From the NCBI GenBank assembly GCA_964403015.1, contig CAYOEJ010000001.1, positions 32,117-96,116 on the forward strand: a stretch of 64,000 bases of DNA, in the 5' to 3' direction. The notes under the pieces were generated by a model. That model made no database searches, had not been told where the DNA came from, and was given only the letters and a program-made list of their open reading frames with translations. Both the position numbers and the translations under genes were made by a program. Source of the DNA: CAYOEJ01 sp964403015. GTDB lineage: Bacteria > Actinomycetota > Actinomycetes > Actinomycetales > Actinomycetaceae. This document shows positions 9,901 through 16,741 of this stretch, piece by piece. Position 1 is the stretch's first letter. Each line of letters starts with the position of its first letter.

Positions 9901-10225
9901 CCAGCACACCGGCATCGTGAAGTGCCATAGCGGTGTTGAGAGCGGTCTGGCCGCCGAGCGTGGCGAGGAGTGCGTCAGGGCGCTCCTTTTCAATGATTGA
10001 CTCAACCACATCCACTGTAATTGGCTCTACATAGGTGGCGTCTGCAAGATCGGGATCGGTCATGATCGTTGCGGGATTCGAGTTCACAAGAATGACTCGG
10101 AAGCCCTCCTGCTTTAGAACACGGCATGCCTGAGTCCCGGAGTAGTCAAACTCGCACGCCTGACCGATGACGATGGGACCCGAGCCGATGACGAGGATCG
10201 AGGAAATATCGGTTCTTCTTGGCAT
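6935..10225 (-). CDS. carB: Carbamoyl-phosphate synthase large subunit
   Basis: This 1096-residue subunit makes carbamoyl phosphate from bicarbonate, ATP and ammonia, feeding pyrimidine and arginine synthesis. The architecture is complete: two ATP-grasp synthetase halves, each starting with a GSGP-IGQ-EFDYS segment (VIGSGPIVIGQACEFDYSG near residue 13 and ILGSGPNRIGQGLEFDYS near 560), an oligomerisation domain between them, and a C-terminal MGS-like allosteric domain (VNTPGGRGTRADGYSIRAA near 1040). The gene starts two bases before the stop of the upstream carA (10225 against 10227), with its ribosome binding site (GAGGAG) inside carA. Because carA lacks its glutaminase domain, the ammonia source for this enzyme is uncertain. 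Confidence 0.97.
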   Translation of the reverse strand: MPRRTDISSILVIGSGPIVIGQACEFDYSGTQACRVLKQEGFRVILVNSNPATIMTDPDLADATYVEPITVDVVESIIEKERPDALLATLGGQTALNTAMALHDAGVLERYDVEVLGANINAIRKGENREEFKEVVERCGAESARSYIAHTLQECHEAADQLGYPLVVRPSFTMGGLGSGLARNQTELDRIVGAGLHYSHTAEVLLEESILGWKELEIEIIRDTADNVIVVCSIENVDPVGVHTGDSITVAPALTLTDREYRELRDISARIVREVGLDSGGCNLQYAIDPATGRVIVIEMNPRVSRSSALASKATGVPIAKITTKLAVGYTLDEIDNDITGVPLSAGDPAIDYVVVKVPRFAFEKFPAADPTLTTAMKSVGEAMALGRNFTEALQKAMRSIDKKGSAFHWRGTVSDDDAKRLLEAAATPTEGRLIEVQQALRGGATAEDVFAATSIDPLFTDQLVLINEVARQVQEAPGLSVELLRTAKRHGFSDQQIAELRGIGEETVREIRWAYRLHPVFKRVDTCGAASEADTPYMYSTYDQETEVTKRAKPAVMILGSGPNRIGQGLEFDYSCVQATFALRGDYETIMINCNPETVSTDYDVSDRLYFEPLTLEDVLEVYRAELAAGPIAGVIVQLGGQTPLSLAKALEAAGLPMVGTSPSAIDAAEDRSLFGSVLADARLAAPEFGTALYDQQALEVADAIGYPVLVRPSYVLGGRGMEIVYSRAQLEDYLSRRESEKTDASRSASPLLIDRFLDDAIEIDVDAIFDGEELFLGGIMEHIEEAGIHSGDSACVMPPLTLSESLIARIYEATFAIAQGVGVRGLVNIQFALQSNVLYVIEANPRASRTVPFVSKAAGIKLAQAATRVMMGESLSQLRETGLLPEHDARKETDGPIAVKEAVLPFKRFLTKEGHVVDTVLGPEMRSTGEVMGFDETFPLAFAKSQAAAYGGLPKSGRVFVSVNDPDKGAIIFPVQQLVDMDFTVYATAGTASVLGRYGIPSTRVSKLSEVANDSDHTVVDLISSGDIDMVVNTPGGRGTRADGYSIRAATTAADLPIMTTVAQFGAAVQAIKVARECDFDVVTLQSRDAERAL

Positions 10226-10226
10226 A

Positions 10227-10625
10227 TCAGTTCTCCTCGTTCGTCACAGTGGCGCGAATACCGCCTCGAGCGCGGTGTGCAATCGCACGCGTATCAACGT
10301 CATACACTCCTACAACACCCATCTGAACCAGCCAGTCCGCAAACTCTTCCTGTTTCCGATGGCTCGAAGCGCGTGGGGTCGGATCGCGAACAATGATCCC
10401 ACTTGCTGTAGATCCGGAAATGGAATCCTCGTGGTTGATTCCCGTGTTGCCAATATGTGGAGCGGTAAAAAGAATAATCTTCGAAGCATTGGCTGGGTCT
10501 GTGATTGCCTCTTGGTAACCCGTTGGGCTCGTCCACGTCACCACATCGCCACTGGCAGTTCCTTCTGCTCCGAAACCGCACCCATCAAAAACAGTGCCAT
10601 CATCTAGCCGTACGTGTGCTCTCAT
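10227..10625 (-). CDS. carA: Truncated carbamoyl-phosphate synthase small subunit: N-terminal domain only, no glutaminase
   Basis: The protein matches only the N-terminal CPSase small-chain domain of CarA: LDDGTVFDGCGFGAEG, the SPTGYQEAITDPA segment, FTAPHIGNTGIN, GIIVRDPTPRASSHR and YDVDTRAIAHRAR. It ends after 132 residues, whereas CarA is normally about 370-400 residues and continues into a class I glutamine amidotransferase domain with a Cys-His-Glu triad. None of that domain is present, and carB begins at once, with its ribosome binding site within the last codons. The start ATG overlaps the pyrC stop (ATGA). The domain is otherwise intact and looks under selection. It may dock on CarB while ammonia comes from solution or another glutaminase; a deletion in this strain is the alternative. 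Confidence 0.88.
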   Translation of the reverse strand: MRAHVRLDDGTVFDGCGFGAEGTASGDVVTWTSPTGYQEAITDPANASKIILFTAPHIGNTGINHEDSISGSTASGIIVRDPTPRASSHRKQEEFADWLVQMGVVGVYDVDTRAIAHRARGGIRATVTNEEN

Positions 10626-11911
10626 GCTCTCTCCACAATCTTTGAATCCGCGACCACTTGCTGCCCCGCGTAAAATGTTGCCACCACTTGGCCGGGCAGT
10701 TCTCGCCCGCGCCATGGTGAATTGGTTGATTTCGAAGCGTGAGATTCTGGATCAACGATCCGGCTCACACTCGGATCGAACAGGATCAGATGTGCGGGAG
10801 CACCGACGCCGATCGGCCTGCCCTGATCTGTTAGCCCCGCGATTCTGGCTGGGTTCTCGCTCATGACACGAGCTAGCCCGCGCCAGTCCAGCAAACCGGT
10901 GTTCACCATCGTGTCTTGAATAACTGACAGAGCCGTCTCCAACCCCGTCATGCCAAACGCACCAGCAGCCCATTCACAGTCTTTGGATTCCAGCGGGTGC
11001 GGCGCGTGGTCGGTGCCCACCGTGTCAATGGTTCCATCCGCGAGACCTTGACGTAGTGCCTCGACGTCCTCTCTGGTTCTTAGCGGCGGGTTAACCTTAA
11101 ATAGGGGATCGAAAGACTCGGCCTCCGAGTGGTCCAGGCTCAAATGGTGAGGGGTAACCTCGGCCGTCACACGAATCCCCTGCTCCTTAGCCCACCGAAT
11201 GAGCTCCACCGAGCCCTTGGTGGAGGCGTGGAGGACGTGCAAGCGCGAATCGACGTGCTGAGCCAGCAGGCAGTCCCGGGCAATAATTGACTCCTCAGCA
11301 ACTGCTGGCCAGCCAACGAGTCCCAATCGCGCCGAGACGCACCCTTCATGCATTTGGGCACCTTCGGTTAACCCCGGGTCTTGGGCGTGCTGCGCGATGA
11401 TCCCGTCGAAGGACTTCACGTATTCAAGCGCGCGCCTCATGAGAACCGGATCCCCCACGCACTGACCGTCGTCGGAAAAAATCCCCACCTGTGCCTCGGA
11501 GTCGTGCATGGCTCCAAGCTCCGCAAGCTTTTCGCCTTTGAGACCCTGTGAGACCGCACCGACTACCCGAACCTCGGTGAGACCCGCTTCCAAGCCTAGG
11601 TGAAAGACTTGGTCGACCACACCGGCGTTGTCCTGAGTCGGATCGGTATTCGCCATGGCATGAATACACGTAAATCCGCCGAGCGCGGCTGCGCGTGAGC
11701 CTGAAAGCACGGTTTCGGCGTCGTCGAGACCTGGCTGGCGAAGATGGGTATGCAAATCGACAAGGCCCGGTAGCACAATGAGACCAGAGGCATCGATGAC
11801 CTCAGCATCGTCGCGATCAATCGATGGGCCAACCTCCGTGATGCGATCACCGTCAATGAGGATATCGACGGGGTCTTCGTTGTATGGGCGAGCGCCCTTA
11901 ATGAGGATCAT
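10622..11911 (-). CDS. pyrC: Dihydroorotase
   Basis: It closes carbamoyl-aspartate to dihydroorotate. The 429-residue protein is of the amidohydrolase type found next to pyrB in Gram-positives. Metal-binding DLHTHLRQPG lies at about residues 53-62 and the C-terminal GTDHAPHP motif near 300. Family segments such as FTCIHAMANTDP are clear. It begins three bases after the pyrB stop and overlaps carA by four bases, so it is in the middle of the translationally coupled pyr operon. Confidence 0.96.
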   Translation of the reverse strand: MILIKGARPYNEDPVDILIDGDRITEVGPSIDRDDAEVIDASGLIVLPGLVDLHTHLRQPGLDDAETVLSGSRAAALGGFTCIHAMANTDPTQDNAGVVDQVFHLGLEAGLTEVRVVGAVSQGLKGEKLAELGAMHDSEAQVGIFSDDGQCVGDPVLMRRALEYVKSFDGIIAQHAQDPGLTEGAQMHEGCVSARLGLVGWPAVAEESIIARDCLLAQHVDSRLHVLHASTKGSVELIRWAKEQGIRVTAEVTPHHLSLDHSEAESFDPLFKVNPPLRTREDVEALRQGLADGTIDTVGTDHAPHPLESKDCEWAAGAFGMTGLETALSVIQDTMVNTGLLDWRGLARVMSENPARIAGLTDQGRPIGVGAPAHLILFDPSVSRIVDPESHASKSTNSPWRGRELPGQVVATFYAGQQVVADSKIVERA

Positions 11912-11914
11912 CGT

Positions 11915-12874
11915 CTACCTTTCCGGCGTTTCTGTTGAAGCAACAAGCAAATAGAGCACCGCCATACGAACAAAAACCCCGGCTCGTACCTGATCAACAG
12001 CTCGAGACCGGGGTGAATCGGCAGCGGCGGCAGAAATCTCTAGACCGCGATTCATCGGACCTGGGTGCATCACAATGCACTGCTCGGGAAGTTCGGCCAA
12101 TCGCTCGGCCGTCAGCCCATAGATTCGGTGATACTCCGCGAGCGTGGGAAAGAAGCCTCCCCCAGCGGCAGACATGCGTTCTTTTTGGACGCGCAGCATC
12201 ATGACCGCATCGGGACCTTCCGCGATTGCTTCGTCCAGGCTGAACATGACCCCGCACGGCCAGTTCACCATGGATGTCGGAAGGAGAGTGGGTGGAGCAA
12301 CTACCGTCACCTTTGCTCCAAGCGTCGATAGAAGATGGATGTTGGAACGCGCCACCCTAGAGTGCAGGATGTCGCCAACTATCACAATATGGCGATCTGC
12401 TAGATCGCGACCGATAGGGTCATCATGGAACTCGCGGCGAAGCGTATAGGCATCAAGAAGTGCTTGAGTTGGGTGTTCGTGCGTGCCATCACCAGCGTTA
12501 ATCACCGGGATATCCACCCACCCCGCATGCGCAAGGCGATCCGCGGCACCAGAAGCCGAATGCCGGATGACAAAGGCGTCCGCGCCCATCGCTGAAAGCG
12601 TCAGCACCGTGTCTTTCAAGGATTCGCCCTTGGACACCGATGAACCGGACGCGCTGAAATCTAGCGTGTCTGCAGAAAGGCGCTCCGCGGCAGTCTCGAA
12701 GGACAACCTGGTTCGTGTGGAGTCCTCGAAGAAGAGGTTAGCAACAATCTTCCCACGCAATGTGGGGAGCTTCTTCAATGCCCGATCTTGGGTCTGTGCC
12801 ATGGTTTCGGCAGTATCCAAGATCTGTAATGCCTCGTCGTAGCCCAGATGCTCTGTTCCGAGAAGATGCTTCAT
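11915..12874 (-). CDS. pyrB: Aspartate carbamoyltransferase catalytic subunit
   Basis: It condenses carbamoyl phosphate with aspartate, the committed step of pyrimidine synthesis. The 319-residue protein shows the carbamoyl-phosphate loop FFEDSTRTRLSFE (about residues 48-60), the SKGES loop (near 82), the HP(T/S)QALLD segment and VMHPGPMNRG near the end. No regulatory pyrI gene is adjacent, as usual for Gram-positives that use PyrR. Its start overlaps the pyrR stop (ATGA). Confidence 0.97.
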   Translation of the reverse strand: MKHLLGTEHLGYDEALQILDTAETMAQTQDRALKKLPTLRGKIVANLFFEDSTRTRLSFETAAERLSADTLDFSASGSSVSKGESLKDTVLTLSAMGADAFVIRHSASGAADRLAHAGWVDIPVINAGDGTHEHPTQALLDAYTLRREFHDDPIGRDLADRHIVIVGDILHSRVARSNIHLLSTLGAKVTVVAPPTLLPTSMVNWPCGVMFSLDEAIAEGPDAVMMLRVQKERMSAAGGGFFPTLAEYHRIYGLTAERLAELPEQCIVMHPGPMNRGLEISAAAADSPRSRAVDQVRAGVFVRMAVLYLLVASTETPER

Positions 12875-13425
12875 GAGGCCACCTCTTCCAGCACGACTGC
12901 ATCCTCGCCATCAATTTCTCGGACGAGAACCGAGACCTTCTCTGACTGCGCCGTTGGGAGATTCTTCCCTACATAGTCAGGCCGAATAGGCAGTTGGCGA
13001 TGACCGCGATCAACAAGTACCGCAAGCTGAACCGCAGCGGGCCGACCAAGATCCACAATTGCGTCAAGTGCGGATCGCACCGTCCGGCCCGTATACAAAA
13101 CGTCGTCGACCAGAATCACTGTCTTGCCAGAGATCCCCGAATCTGGGATGTCGGTGGGGTGCGGGACGCGTACGGGCTGATGTGCAAGATCGTCACGATA
13201 CATCGTGATGTCGAGTGCGCCTACCGCAACCGGTGTTCCACCCGTTGCTTCCCTCAGCATGGAGGAAAGCCGCCGGGCAAGCGGCACGCCACGGGAGGGG
13301 ATGCCAAGCAGAACTAGGTCATCGACTACCCGATGTTTTTCAATGATTTCATATCCAATACGGCGTAGTGAACGCTCAATATCGGGTTCTTCAAAAACTC
13401 GCCTTATGCGAGTGGTGTTTTCCAT
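12871..13425 (-). CDS. pyrR: PyrR, uracil-dependent pyr mRNA-binding regulator (uracil phosphoribosyltransferase fold)
   Basis: PyrR binds a conserved hairpin in pyr mRNA when UMP is high and shuts off the operon; many members also have uracil phosphoribosyltransferase activity. The 184-residue protein has the PRPP-binding motif VILVDDVLYTGRTVRSALDA (residues about 100-119 carry the core) and LVLLGIPSRGVPLARRL in the N-terminal part. It is the first gene of the operon and is preceded at once by a hairpin with the PyrR-binding consensus (13439-13454). Confidence 0.96.
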   Translation of the reverse strand: MENTTRIRRVFEEPDIERSLRRIGYEIIEKHRVVDDLVLLGIPSRGVPLARRLSSMLREATGGTPVAVGALDITMYRDDLAHQPVRVPHPTDIPDSGISGKTVILVDDVLYTGRTVRSALDAIVDLGRPAAVQLAVLVDRGHRQLPIRPDYVGKNLPTAQSEKVSVLVREIDGEDAVVLEEVAS

Positions 13426-13430
13426 GTCCG

Positions 13431-13454
13431 TTCCTTTCCCGCCTCTCTGGACGG
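13431..13454 (-). promoter_or_regulatory. PyrR-binding hairpin overlapping the pyrR ribosome binding region
   Basis: The minus strand reads CCGTCCAGAGAGGCGG at 13454-13439, which holds the PyrR-binding loop consensus TCCAGAGAGG closed by CCG/CGG pairs. The ribosome binding site AAGGAA follows directly (13437-13432) and the pyrR ATG is at 13425. No terminator is seen in the short leader, so control is more likely by blocking translation start, as described for mycobacterial pyrR, than by attenuation. The 5' strand can also pair with ACGG next to the start codon. Confidence 0.8.
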
Positions 13455-13493
13455 TTTTAAAGGATTGATGACCTATTCAGTTGTACTTGCAGA

Positions 13494-13967
13494 CTACTCG
13501 AGTCCGGCCGTTTCCTGCTTCCTTATCTCACCGATTCGATTGAGAACGCCCATGGTAAAGCGAACCGCGCGATCCGTAGAAAAGTCGCGTGCAAGCGACG
13601 CGATTTCCTTGACGATCACTGGGATGTCAACGTCAAGGTACATGTGTTCAGTTGCGCCGATACGGAGGAGATTTCGATCTACCACGCTCATCCGATCGAG
13701 CGACCACGTTGGTGACGCAGCGTCAATCATCGAATCGACGTCGTCAGCCCACTCAACGTAGGTGGTCACGATCGACTGACCATACTCGCGAATGGGTTCC
13801 TGAGCGGTGGAAATTCGCATGCGCTCCTGGAGTAACTGCAAGATGTCCTCAGGGCGAATGTCACGCGAATCGGCTTCAAACAAAATATCTAGAGCACGCT
13901 GGCGCTGAAGCGAGCGGCCTGACCTCTTGGGGTTGGGACGCTTTGCTGGAGTGGCTTGGTCGCTCAT
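13494..13967 (-). CDS. nusB: Transcription antitermination factor NusB
   Basis: NusB joins NusE (S10) on boxA RNA in the rRNA antitermination complex. The 157-residue protein has the family's all-helical signatures: RQRALDILFEAD (residues about 22-33), PTWSLDRMSVVDRNLLRIGATEHMY (about 84-108 as shorter conserved blocks), VIVKEIASLARDFS and RFTMGVLNRI. The first 20 residues are a basic, probably disordered extension. Its ATG shares a base with the efp stop (TGATG), so it is coupled to efp. Confidence 0.96.
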   Translation of the reverse strand: MSDQATPAKRPNPKRSGRSLQRQRALDILFEADSRDIRPEDILQLLQERMRISTAQEPIREYGQSIVTTYVEWADDVDSMIDAASPTWSLDRMSVVDRNLLRIGATEHMYLDVDIPVIVKEIASLARDFSTDRAVRFTMGVLNRIGEIRKQETAGLE

Positions 13968-14524
13968 CAGGCGCGGTTAATGTATTCGCCGGTGCGGGTA
14001 TCGACCTTGATCTTGGTGCCCTCTTCGAGGAAGAGTGGAACCTGAAGCTCATATCCCGTCTCGACGGTCGCGGGCTTGGTCCCGGCATTGGACCGATCGC
14101 CTTGCAGGCCCGGCTCGGTAAACGTCACTTCGAGAACCACTGAGGCGGGGAGTTCGATGAAGAGAACCACGCCCTCGTTCATGGCAACCACAGCGTTGGT
14201 GTTCTCAAGCATGTAGTTCTTTGCGTCTCCCACAACATCTGCCGAGACCGGGAGCTGCTCGTAGGTTTCGAGGTCCATGAAGATGAAGTCGGTGCCGTCA
14301 TTGTAGAGGTACTGCATGTCACGGCGATCGACTGTAGCGGTCTCAACCTTGACACCCGCGTTGAAAGTCTTATCGATATTCTTGCCCGAAAGGACATTCT
14401 TGAGCTTGGTGCGCACAAAAGCGGGGCCCTTGCCTGGCTTGACGTGCTGGAACTCTACGACCTGCCAAAGCTGGCCTTCGATCTTGAGTACCATTCCATT
14501 CTTGAGGTCATTCGTGGTTGCCAC
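13967..14524 (-). CDS. efp: Translation elongation factor P
   Basis: EF-P relieves ribosome stalling at proline stretches. The 185-residue protein has the three-domain family layout with the tip loop HVKPGKGPAFVRT near residue 32, where the modified or bare lysine enters the peptidyl-transferase centre, and domain III ending with KIKVDTRTGEYINRA. It begins with GTG at 14524. An arginine or lysine modification enzyme is not encoded nearby; the KPGKG loop is the form seen in actinobacteria. Confidence 0.97.
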   Translation of the reverse strand: MATTNDLKNGMVLKIEGQLWQVVEFQHVKPGKGPAFVRTKLKNVLSGKNIDKTFNAGVKVETATVDRRDMQYLYNDGTDFIFMDLETYEQLPVSADVVGDAKNYMLENTNAVVAMNEGVVLFIELPASVVLEVTFTEPGLQGDRSNAGTKPATVETGYELQVPLFLEEGTKIKVDTRTGEYINRA

Positions 14525-14571
14525 GGGAGTCCAATCTGTTTGTCTTCGATTCCATCAACAAGGATAGCCGC

Positions 14572-14584
14572 TCACATAGTGTGA
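14572..14584. promoter_or_regulatory. 13-bp palindrome in the efp promoter region
   Basis: Inverted repeat TCACA-TAG-TGTGA in the 91-base gap between efp and the gene upstream, about 50 bases before the efp start. It may be an operator; the short length means chance cannot be excluded. Confidence 0.25.
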
Positions 14585-14615
14585 CCGTTCCACCCCAATG
14601 CAAGTATGAGCAGAA

Positions 14616-15170
14616 TTACGCCTGAATCTCGAGCAAAATCGTCTCCGCCGCTTCGCGCGGCGAGGTGGTTGAGGTATCTACGTTGTGGGTGGCGAGCGAG
14701 TCATATAAGGGTTGCCGCTTCTCGAGCATCGTTCGAAACTCCCTGCGTGGCATGATGAGTGAAACCGAACGTGGCCCCATGAGCCCGTTACGCGTCACCA
14801 GTTTTCCTAGATCCGCGTGAAGTCCGACGACGACGGCACTTCCCCGTTCCGCCAGTGTCGCGATTCGCTGGCGCAGTTCGCGACCGCACGTTGCGTCGGT
14901 GGAGTTCCCGAGCGCATCGGAGGATACTGCGATTGCCCACCGTTCGTCAGGATGCCTCTCCACGTCGTCTAAAAGTTCGCCCAAGATGGAGTGCTCGAGC
15001 TCGTGGCGTCGCTGTACATCGAGATCTACGACGACGTCTTGCACCGACATGTTCACACTCTGGGCGACCAGCGCATCAAGGTCGGCGGTGGTCCACCCAA
15101 TGGAGTCGAGTTCGGCTGCGATGGCGCTCTTGCCCGTTCCAGAGGCGCCGATGAGGAGAATGGCTGTCAT
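14616..15170 (-). CDS. Degenerate shikimate-kinase-like P-loop protein
   Basis: This 184-residue protein follows the fused aroKB gene and overlaps it by four bases (ATGA). The Walker A motif GASGTGKS (residues 8-15), an Asp-x-Asp pair (30-32) and the late RQPLYDSLA segment (152-160) show that it is related to shikimate kinase. However, the shikimate-binding Gly-Gly-Gly is SSD here (83-85) and the RPLL lid segment cannot be found. The fused AroK domain next door is complete, so this looks like a paralogue that has lost or changed substrate. It may still bind ATP. Its role is unknown. Confidence 0.65.
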   Translation of the reverse strand: MTAILLIGASGTGKSAIAAELDSIGWTTADLDALVAQSVNMSVQDVVVDLDVQRRHELEHSILGELLDDVERHPDERWAIAVSSDALGNSTDATCGRELRQRIATLAERGSAVVVGLHADLGKLVTRNGLMGPRSVSLIMPRREFRTMLEKRQPLYDSLATHNVDTSTTSPREAAETILLEIQA

Positions 15171-16741
15171 TTCACTCCAATAGCTGCGAATGCGGCATCG
15201 AGATCGCGCTGTGCGGGAGCCGTGAAGATTTCAGGCGCTCCGACGTCGCTCAGCACAACAAATCGTAAACGACCATCGCGCACCTTCTTGTCGGAAAACA
15301 TCGCGCGCTCAAGCTGATCTCGCTGCCCCGAAGGGTAGTCGACCGGTAATCCTACACGCGAAAAGTGCGCTCGGTGGCGGTCTGTGAACCCGGTGGGAGC
15401 GATCCCCGCCGCTTCTGCAAGCGCCGCCGCAAAAACACATCCGATGGATACAGCTTCACCGTGTCGACGCTCATAGTTCTCCCCCACCTCGATGGCATGG
15501 GCGAGCGTGTGGCCGTAGTTAAGAATCTCGCGCAACCCTCCTTCGTGTAGGTCTTGCGAAACCACATCGGCCTTCACCTGAATTGCTCGTTCAATCAGTT
15601 CGAGCAGGAGGGGATGCTGCGGATCAAGAAGATCAGACCCGTGTGCATCCACAATGTCTAAGATCTGCGGATCGCGAATGAAGCCGCATTTGATGATTTC
15701 TCCAAATCCAGCGCGAAGATCAGCCGCTGGAAGCGTCTTTAAAACTTCGACATCGCACAGAACAGTCGACGGCGGATGGAATGCACCCACGAGATTCTTG
15801 CCCCGTGACGTATTGATGCCGGTCTTGCCACCAACGGCAGCATCGACCATGCCAAGAAGCGTGGTGGGAACTTGGACCACCGGCAGACCTCGGAGCCACG
15901 AGGCGGCGATAAAGCCGCCCACGTCGGTGGTGGCTCCACCACCGATGGCAAGTACCATGCCGTCACGGCCAATCTGAGCGTCACCGGCCACGTCCCATGC
16001 CTGACCGAGAACCGTCAGATCCTTTGCCGCCTCACCACGAGGTAGCTCGAGATCGACATGAGGAATGTCTGCGTAGGTCAACTCCTCTGCGATACGACCA
16101 ACAAAGTGCGAGACATCCGGGCAATGGACAACCAAGACTGCGGACGCCCCGCTCACGGCACGCACGATGTCCGAAACCACATCACTTCCGATCACGACGT
16201 CGTAGGGAGACTCGCCTCCTACACGAACGGTCCGCGAATCGTTATTAAGAATCTTCATAACTGCCTCCACTACACGTCGCACCCCGCGTGAATCCGATGT
16301 CACGACATGACGCGCCACCCGGTGGTAATACCTTGATCGCTCACGCCGCAGCCGTTGGATCCCACCAACCGGGTCATCTTTTAGAAGCGGACGAACCGTT
16401 CGCGAGTTACTCACGCGACGGATGAGTTCGGCGTCGTCGACCTCAATGAGGAACACGGGCTGGTCGCGCAGCAATTCGCGGGTGCGTTCGCCGAGGACGG
16501 CCCCACCGCCAAGGCTGAGCACACCATCAAAGTGGGTGATTGCCTCAGAAATGACGTCTGCTTCAATCTCGCGGAATCCCGCTTCGCCGTCTTCGGCAAA
16601 AATAGTCGCGATCGATCGTCCGCGCCCCGCAATGAGATCATCAGTATCTGCAAAGCGCAGCCCGAGCTGGTGGGCAACTTTTCGACCAACGGTGGATTTC
16701 CCCGCCCCCGGCATCCCGATGAAAATTGCGCGCGGTGACAT
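15167..16741 (-). CDS. aroKB: Fused shikimate kinase - 3-dehydroquinate synthase
   Basis: A 524-residue bifunctional protein of the shikimate pathway. Residues about 1-160 are shikimate kinase with Walker A GMPGAGKS, the DTDD pair, FREIE, LGGGAV and a TVRPLL lid. Residues about 165-524 are dehydroquinate synthase, with the NAD-binding IGGGATTDVGGFIAASWLRG core, PTTLLGMVDAAVGGKTGIN and the metal ligands in NYGHTLAHAIE. The same fusion is known from Bifidobacterium and Actinomycetaceae, while mycobacteria keep aroK and aroB separate. The ATG shares a base with the aroC stop (TGATG). Confidence 0.95.
   Translation of the reverse strand: MSPRAIFIGMPGAGKSTVGRKVAHQLGLRFADTDDLIAGRGRSIATIFAEDGEAGFREIEADVISEAITHFDGVLSLGGGAVLGERTRELLRDQPVFLIEVDDAELIRRVSNSRTVRPLLKDDPVGGIQRLRRERSRYYHRVARHVVTSDSRGVRRVVEAVMKILNNDSRTVRVGGESPYDVVIGSDVVSDIVRAVSGASAVLVVHCPDVSHFVGRIAEELTYADIPHVDLELPRGEAAKDLTVLGQAWDVAGDAQIGRDGMVLAIGGGATTDVGGFIAASWLRGLPVVQVPTTLLGMVDAAVGGKTGINTSRGKNLVGAFHPPSTVLCDVEVLKTLPAADLRAGFGEIIKCGFIRDPQILDIVDAHGSDLLDPQHPLLLELIERAIQVKADVVSQDLHEGGLREILNYGHTLAHAIEVGENYERRHGEAVSIGCVFAAALAEAAGIAPTGFTDRHRAHFSRVGLPVDYPSGQRDQLERAMFSDKKVRDGRLRFVVLSDVGAPEIFTAPAQRDLDAAFAAIGVK

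Noticed and set aside
10625..10715. 30-codon N-terminal extension of CarA
   Set aside because: It overlaps pyrC deeply and does not resemble CarA; the ATG at 10625 overlaps the pyrC stop in the usual coupled way.
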